Shown piece by piece: positions 14,753 to 17,598 of a stretch of 17,598 nucleotides of DNA. The stretch lies in NCBI GenBank assembly GCA_934654475.1, contig CAKUFZ010000031.1, positions 1 to 17,598 of the forward strand. The letters are read 5' to 3'. The translations under genes were made by a program, and so were the position numbers. The notes beneath the pieces were generated by a model. That model was not told the origin of the DNA. It did no database searches and worked only from the letters and a program-made list of their open reading frames with translations. The first letter of the stretch is position 1, and each line of letters begins with the position of its first letter. This DNA comes from an uncultured Coriobacteriales bacterium (GTDB taxonomy: Bacteria > Actinomycetota > Coriobacteriia > Coriobacteriales > UMGS124).

Positions 14753-15433
14753 ATGGACTTCTACTACATCATGCGAAGCGTTTTGTTCGAGGGCCTCGAC
14801 CGCAGCCAGGTGGAGGCGCTCTTTGGGTGCCTCAAGCCCGAGCTCCGCCATTACTCGCGCGGGGACGTCATCTACCGCGCGGGAGACGCCATTACGCGCA
14901 TGGGCATGGTGCTCGAGGGGGCGGTGCGCGTGGAGTGCGCGAACGTCTGGGGTGAGAACACCCTGCTTGTCATGGTTGAGCCGGGTAAAACCTTCGGCGA
15001 GGCCTATGCGGCCGGAGCTCCCACCGAACCCCTGCTCATCGACATCGTGGCCGACAAGGACAGCGAGATCCTCATGTTCGACGTGGAGCGGTTCATGACG
15101 CCCTGCATGATGGGCTGCGAGCGCCATCGCAAAGCCCAGTACAACTTCACGCGCCTGCTTGCCCTGCGCAACATCGAGCTGTCGCGGCGCACCTTCGTCA
15201 CGGCCCCGCGCACCATCCGCGAAAAGGTGCAGTCGTACCTGTCGTTCCAAGCTGCCAGGCACGACTCTTCGTCGTTTGACATCACCGTCAATCGCGAGCA
15301 GATGGCGGCGTACCTGGGCGTTGACCGCAGCGCCCTGTCGGCCGAGCTTTCGCGCATGAAGGCAGAGGGCCTTATCGACTACCACATGCGCCACTTCACC
15401 ATCTTTGAGAACGCCAAGGTGGACAACAGGTGA
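14753..15433 (+). CDS. Crp/Fnr-family transcriptional regulator
   Basis: This encodes 226 residues, the normal Crp/Fnr length. The N-terminal half is a cyclic-nucleotide-type beta-barrel: LKPELRHYSRGDVIYRAGD, then MGMVLEGAVRVE, then VEPGKTFGEAYAAG. A long dimerisation helix follows. The C-terminal winged helix reads TVNREQMAAYLGVDRSALSAE, then LSRMKAEGLIDYHMRHFTIF. No N-terminal Cys cluster of the FNR iron-sulfur type is present. The cysteines lie at isolated sites and in TPCMMGCERH at the end of the sensory domain, so ligand and redox sensing are unknown. The effector-site residues of true cAMP receptors are not evident. It is transcribed alone, divergent from the 54-residue protein, with glmM 186 bp downstream on the same strand. 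Targets are unknown. Confidence 0.93.
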   Translation: MDFYYIMRSVLFEGLDRSQVEALFGCLKPELRHYSRGDVIYRAGDAITRMGMVLEGAVRVECANVWGENTLLVMVEPGKTFGEAYAAGAPTEPLLIDIVADKDSEILMFDVERFMTPCMMGCERHRKAQYNFTRLLALRNIELSRRTFVTAPRTIREKVQSYLSFQAARHDSSSFDITVNREQMAAYLGVDRSALSAELSRMKAEGLIDYHMRHFTIFENAKVDNR

Positions 15434-15543
15434 TGGGCACGGCGGCTTGGCCGTCCAAACGTGTCAAGAACCCTGCCAAATCCTGCATGTGCCGCCTGCC
15501 GATATACCATTTGTCCCGCTGTGAGCGGACATGTTGCCCGACG

Positions 15544-15552
15544 TGCTAGAAT
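15544..15552 (+). promoter_or_regulatory. Candidate extended -10 promoter for glmM
   Basis: TGCTAGAAT has the TGN extension followed by a -10-like TAGAAT. It lies about 67 bp before the glmM start. No clear -35 is at the right distance, which extended -10 promoters tolerate. Confidence 0.4.
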
Positions 15553-15619
15553 TTCCTCCGCTTGCTTGTCGCAGACATAAGCGCCCCGTGCGCTCGACAT
15601 TTCTAAGGACTGGTTCTTT

Positions 15620-17029
15620 ATGGGAAAGTATTTCGGCACCGACGGTTTCCGCGGCGAAGCGGGCGTGGGTCTTACGGCCGAGCACGCCTTTAAAATCGGC
15701 CGCTTCCTGGGCTGGTACTACGGCCAGCTCAAGCGTCTGACCCGCCAGCTGCATCCTGGCGACGACGAGCCGTGCCGCGCACGCATCGTTCTCGGCAAGG
15801 ACACGCGTCGCTCCAGCTACATGCTTGAGTATGCCCTGGCCAGCGGCATTGCGGCCAGCGGTGGCGACGCGTACACCATGCACGTCACCACGACGCCCAG
15901 CGTCGCCTATGTCGCCCGCACCGAGGATTTCGACTGCGGCGTCATGGTAAGCGCCTCCCACAACCCGTACTCCGACAACGGCATCAAGCTCATGGACGGC
16001 AACGGCGAGAAGGCCGGCGACGACCTTATCGCACTCGTCGAGGCTTACCTCGACGGCGAGGTCGACTGCCTGGGCTTCAAGGGCTCCGAGCTTCCTTGGG
16101 CCACGGGCGCCGAGGTGGGCGCGGTTGAGGATCACTTCGCCGGCCGCAACCGCTACGTGGGCTTCCTCATCTCGCAGGGCATCTTCTCCCTGCGCGGCAA
16201 GCGCATCGGCCTGGACTGCGCCAACGGCGCTTCTTGGTCCATCGCACGCAGCGTGTTTGAGTCCATGGGCGCGAAGGTCTACACCATCGGCTGCGAGCCC
16301 GACGGCACCAACATCAACGCCGGCGTGGGCTCCACGCATATCGAGGCCCTGCAGGAGCTCGTGCGTGCCGAGGGCCTGGACTGCGGTTTTGCCTACGATG
16401 GCGACGCCGACCGCTGCCTGGCCGTCGACGAGCACGGCAACCTGATTGACGGCGACAAGATTATGTACATCTGCGCGCGCTACATGAAGGACAAGGGCCA
16501 CCTGGTGCCCAACGAGGTCACCACGACCGTCATGAGCAACCTGGGTCTCTACAAGGCGCTCGACGAGGCCGGCATCCAGTACGCCCAGACGCAGGTGGGC
16601 GACCGCTACGTGTGGGAGCACATGCGTACCTCCGGCGGCCGTATCGGCGGCGAGCAGTCGGGCCACATCATCTTCGGCAAGCTTGCCACCACGGGCGACG
16701 GCATCCTCACCTCCATCAAGCTTATGGAGGCCGTCATGGGGCGCAAGTCGACCCTCGGCGAGCTCGCGGCTCCCGTGCACACCTACCCCCAGGTGCTCAT
16801 CAACGTGCGCGTGAGCGACAAGAAGGCCGCCATGGCCGACCCCGACGTGGTTGCCGCTGCCGCCAGCGTTGAGAGCGCCCTGGCCGGCGACGGTCGCGCC
16901 CTCGTGCGCGCTTCGGGCACCGAACCGCTTGTGCGCGTGATGGTTGAGGCCGCCACCGACGAGATCGCCCGCGAGCAGGCTCAGCGCGTGGTGGACGTCA
17001 TTCGCGAAAAGGGCTGGGCCACCGAGTAG
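15620..17029 (+). CDS. glmM: Phosphoglucosamine mutase GlmM
   Basis: This 469-residue cytoplasmic enzyme interconverts glucosamine-6-phosphate and glucosamine-1-phosphate, on the route to UDP-GlcNAc and peptidoglycan. All four family loops are present. The N-terminus is GKYFGTDGFRGEAG. The active-site loop is SASHNPYSDNGIKL (from 111), with Ser113 as the expected phosphoserine. The metal loop is DGDADR (260-265). The sugar-binding GEQSGH is at 344-349. The phosphate-binding RASGTEP is at 430-436. Length is near the usual 445-450, with a slightly longer segment around residues 40-52. The start at 15620 gives the canonical N-terminus; AAGGA lies 10 nt upstream. The gene is preceded by a 186-bp gap with its own likely promoter. 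No clear terminator with a T-run is seen after it. Confidence 0.97.
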   Translation: MGKYFGTDGFRGEAGVGLTAEHAFKIGRFLGWYYGQLKRLTRQLHPGDDEPCRARIVLGKDTRRSSYMLEYALASGIAASGGDAYTMHVTTTPSVAYVARTEDFDCGVMVSASHNPYSDNGIKLMDGNGEKAGDDLIALVEAYLDGEVDCLGFKGSELPWATGAEVGAVEDHFAGRNRYVGFLISQGIFSLRGKRIGLDCANGASWSIARSVFESMGAKVYTIGCEPDGTNINAGVGSTHIEALQELVRAEGLDCGFAYDGDADRCLAVDEHGNLIDGDKIMYICARYMKDKGHLVPNEVTTTVMSNLGLYKALDEAGIQYAQTQVGDRYVWEHMRTSGGRIGGEQSGHIIFGKLATTGDGILTSIKLMEAVMGRKSTLGELAAPVHTYPQVLINVRVSDKKAAMADPDVVAAAASVESALAGDGRALVRASGTEPLVRVMVEAATDEIAREQAQRVVDVIREKGWATE

Positions 17030-17221
17030 GGGAGTCTGGCCCTGGCACTCGACCTCGCCGGCCAGGCGGAGCGCCTTACCACGATCTTCCTGGCGAGCGG
17101 CGGCTCTGATGTCGGCGCTTAACCCCGCCGGTCAGGCGTCGGTGCCATGGCCGTGGCCTTTCCGGTGAGTGTCGGCTCCGTCGTCGGAGCGCGACGCTCC
17201 GTCGCATTGCGTTCAAGCACA

Positions 17222-17262
17222 CAAAAAGGAGGCTGCCCGCGGGCTTATCGCAGGCAGCCTCC
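17222..17262 (-). terminator. Terminator of the DegV-family gene
   Basis: On the minus strand GGAGGCTGCC (17262-17253) pairs with GGCAGCCTCC (17237-17228). Four more inner pairs form and the loop is 7 nt, followed by five T. It lies about 34 bp past the stop codon. Confidence 0.92.
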
Positions 17263-17295
17263 CTTCGTTTGGGTTGTTGTGCCATAAAAGCCCAG

Positions 17296-17598
17296 CTATT
17301 CGCCGCGCTCGGTACCCCAGAAGAACAGGGCCACGGTACCCGGGCCGGTGTGCGCACCGATCGTGGTGCCGATGTAATACGTCTCGATGTCGTGCACGCC
17401 GGGGAAACGCTCGGAGACGAGGTCGGCGACGGCCTTGGCGTCGTCTTGGCATGCGCTCTGCGAGATGAAGACACGGCCCGCGTAGTCCAGGCCGTCCTCG
17501 GCGGTCTCGGCCATGCATTCAACGATGCGCTTGACGACCTTCTTCTTGCCGCGCAGGTTCTCGCGCTGGATGAGCTTGCCGTCCTTGTTCACGTCGAG
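17296..17598 (-). CDS. DegV-family protein, C-terminal part (cut by window edge)
   Basis: The frame is open to the right edge of the window. The visible 100 residues begin LDVNKDGKLIQRENLRGKKK, continue with VVKRIVECMAETAEDG, and end with YIGTTIGAHTGPGTVALFFW then GTERGE. The GK(L/I)...RGKKK segment and the IGxHTGPGT ending are typical of the C-terminal domain of DegV proteins. These are cytoplasmic fatty-acid-binding proteins; some (FakB) present fatty acids to the kinase FakA. The N-terminal lipid-binding EDD motif would lie outside the window. The codon at 17592 is GTG (Val) inside the frame, not the start. The gene converges on glmM, with a terminator between them. Confidence 0.9.
   Translation of the reverse strand, partial: LDVNKDGKLIQRENLRGKKKVVKRIVECMAETAEDGLDYAGRVFISQSACQDDAKAVADLVSERFPGVHDIETYYIGTTIGAHTGPGTVALFFWGTERGE

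Noticed and set aside
15464..16780. 438-codon minus-strand ORF opposite glmM
   Set aside because: Antisense shadow of a confidently identified enzyme gene.

Overview
The window is high-GC DNA with strong G/C preference at third codon positions. It carries several gene types familiar from gut Coriobacteriia (Actinomycetota): a multi-pass membrane LuxR regulator divergent from a Tat-exported flavin reductase, and a giant sortase-anchored repeat protein. I infer a coriobacterial host at moderate confidence; no taxonomic marker other than a 5S rRNA is present.

Layout. (1) 2-7939, plus strand: the 3' part of a giant surface protein, open at the left edge. It has 27 Y(D/N)G-type repeat units, two DUF11-like domains and a C-terminal sorting signal, and ends at a strong terminator. 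(2) 7940-8574: a mostly non-coding stretch with two terminator hairpins, a 15-bp tandem repeat array and one doubtful 79-codon ORF in less GC-rich DNA. (3) 8575-11628, minus strand: a sodium-coupled NSS/SNF transporter lying downstream of a membrane LuxR regulator. (4) 11892-13748, plus strand: a divergent Tat-exported reductase with FMN-binding and FAD domains. (5) 13749-14466: AT-rich inverted repeats, a 5S rRNA gene on the minus strand with no linked 23S or 16S, two more hairpins, and a 54-residue two-helix membrane protein. (6) 14753-17029, plus strand: a Crp/Fnr-family regulator, then glmM (phosphoglucosamine mutase). (7) 17296-17598, minus strand: the C-terminal part of a DegV-family protein, cut by the right edge.

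Working together. The LuxR regulator, the divergent reductase and the NSS transporter form the most coherent unit. A membrane-embedded regulator probably controls a secreted flavin reductase, which may use an organic electron acceptor, and possibly an amino-acid or amine importer. The substrate cannot be read from sequence. GlmM supplies glucosamine-1-phosphate for cell-wall synthesis. The best leads are the organisation of the repeat adhesin (a 508-bp near-identical duplication and a 1593-bp super-repeat), the isolated 5S gene in its hairpin-rich setting, and the regulator/reductase/transporter module.
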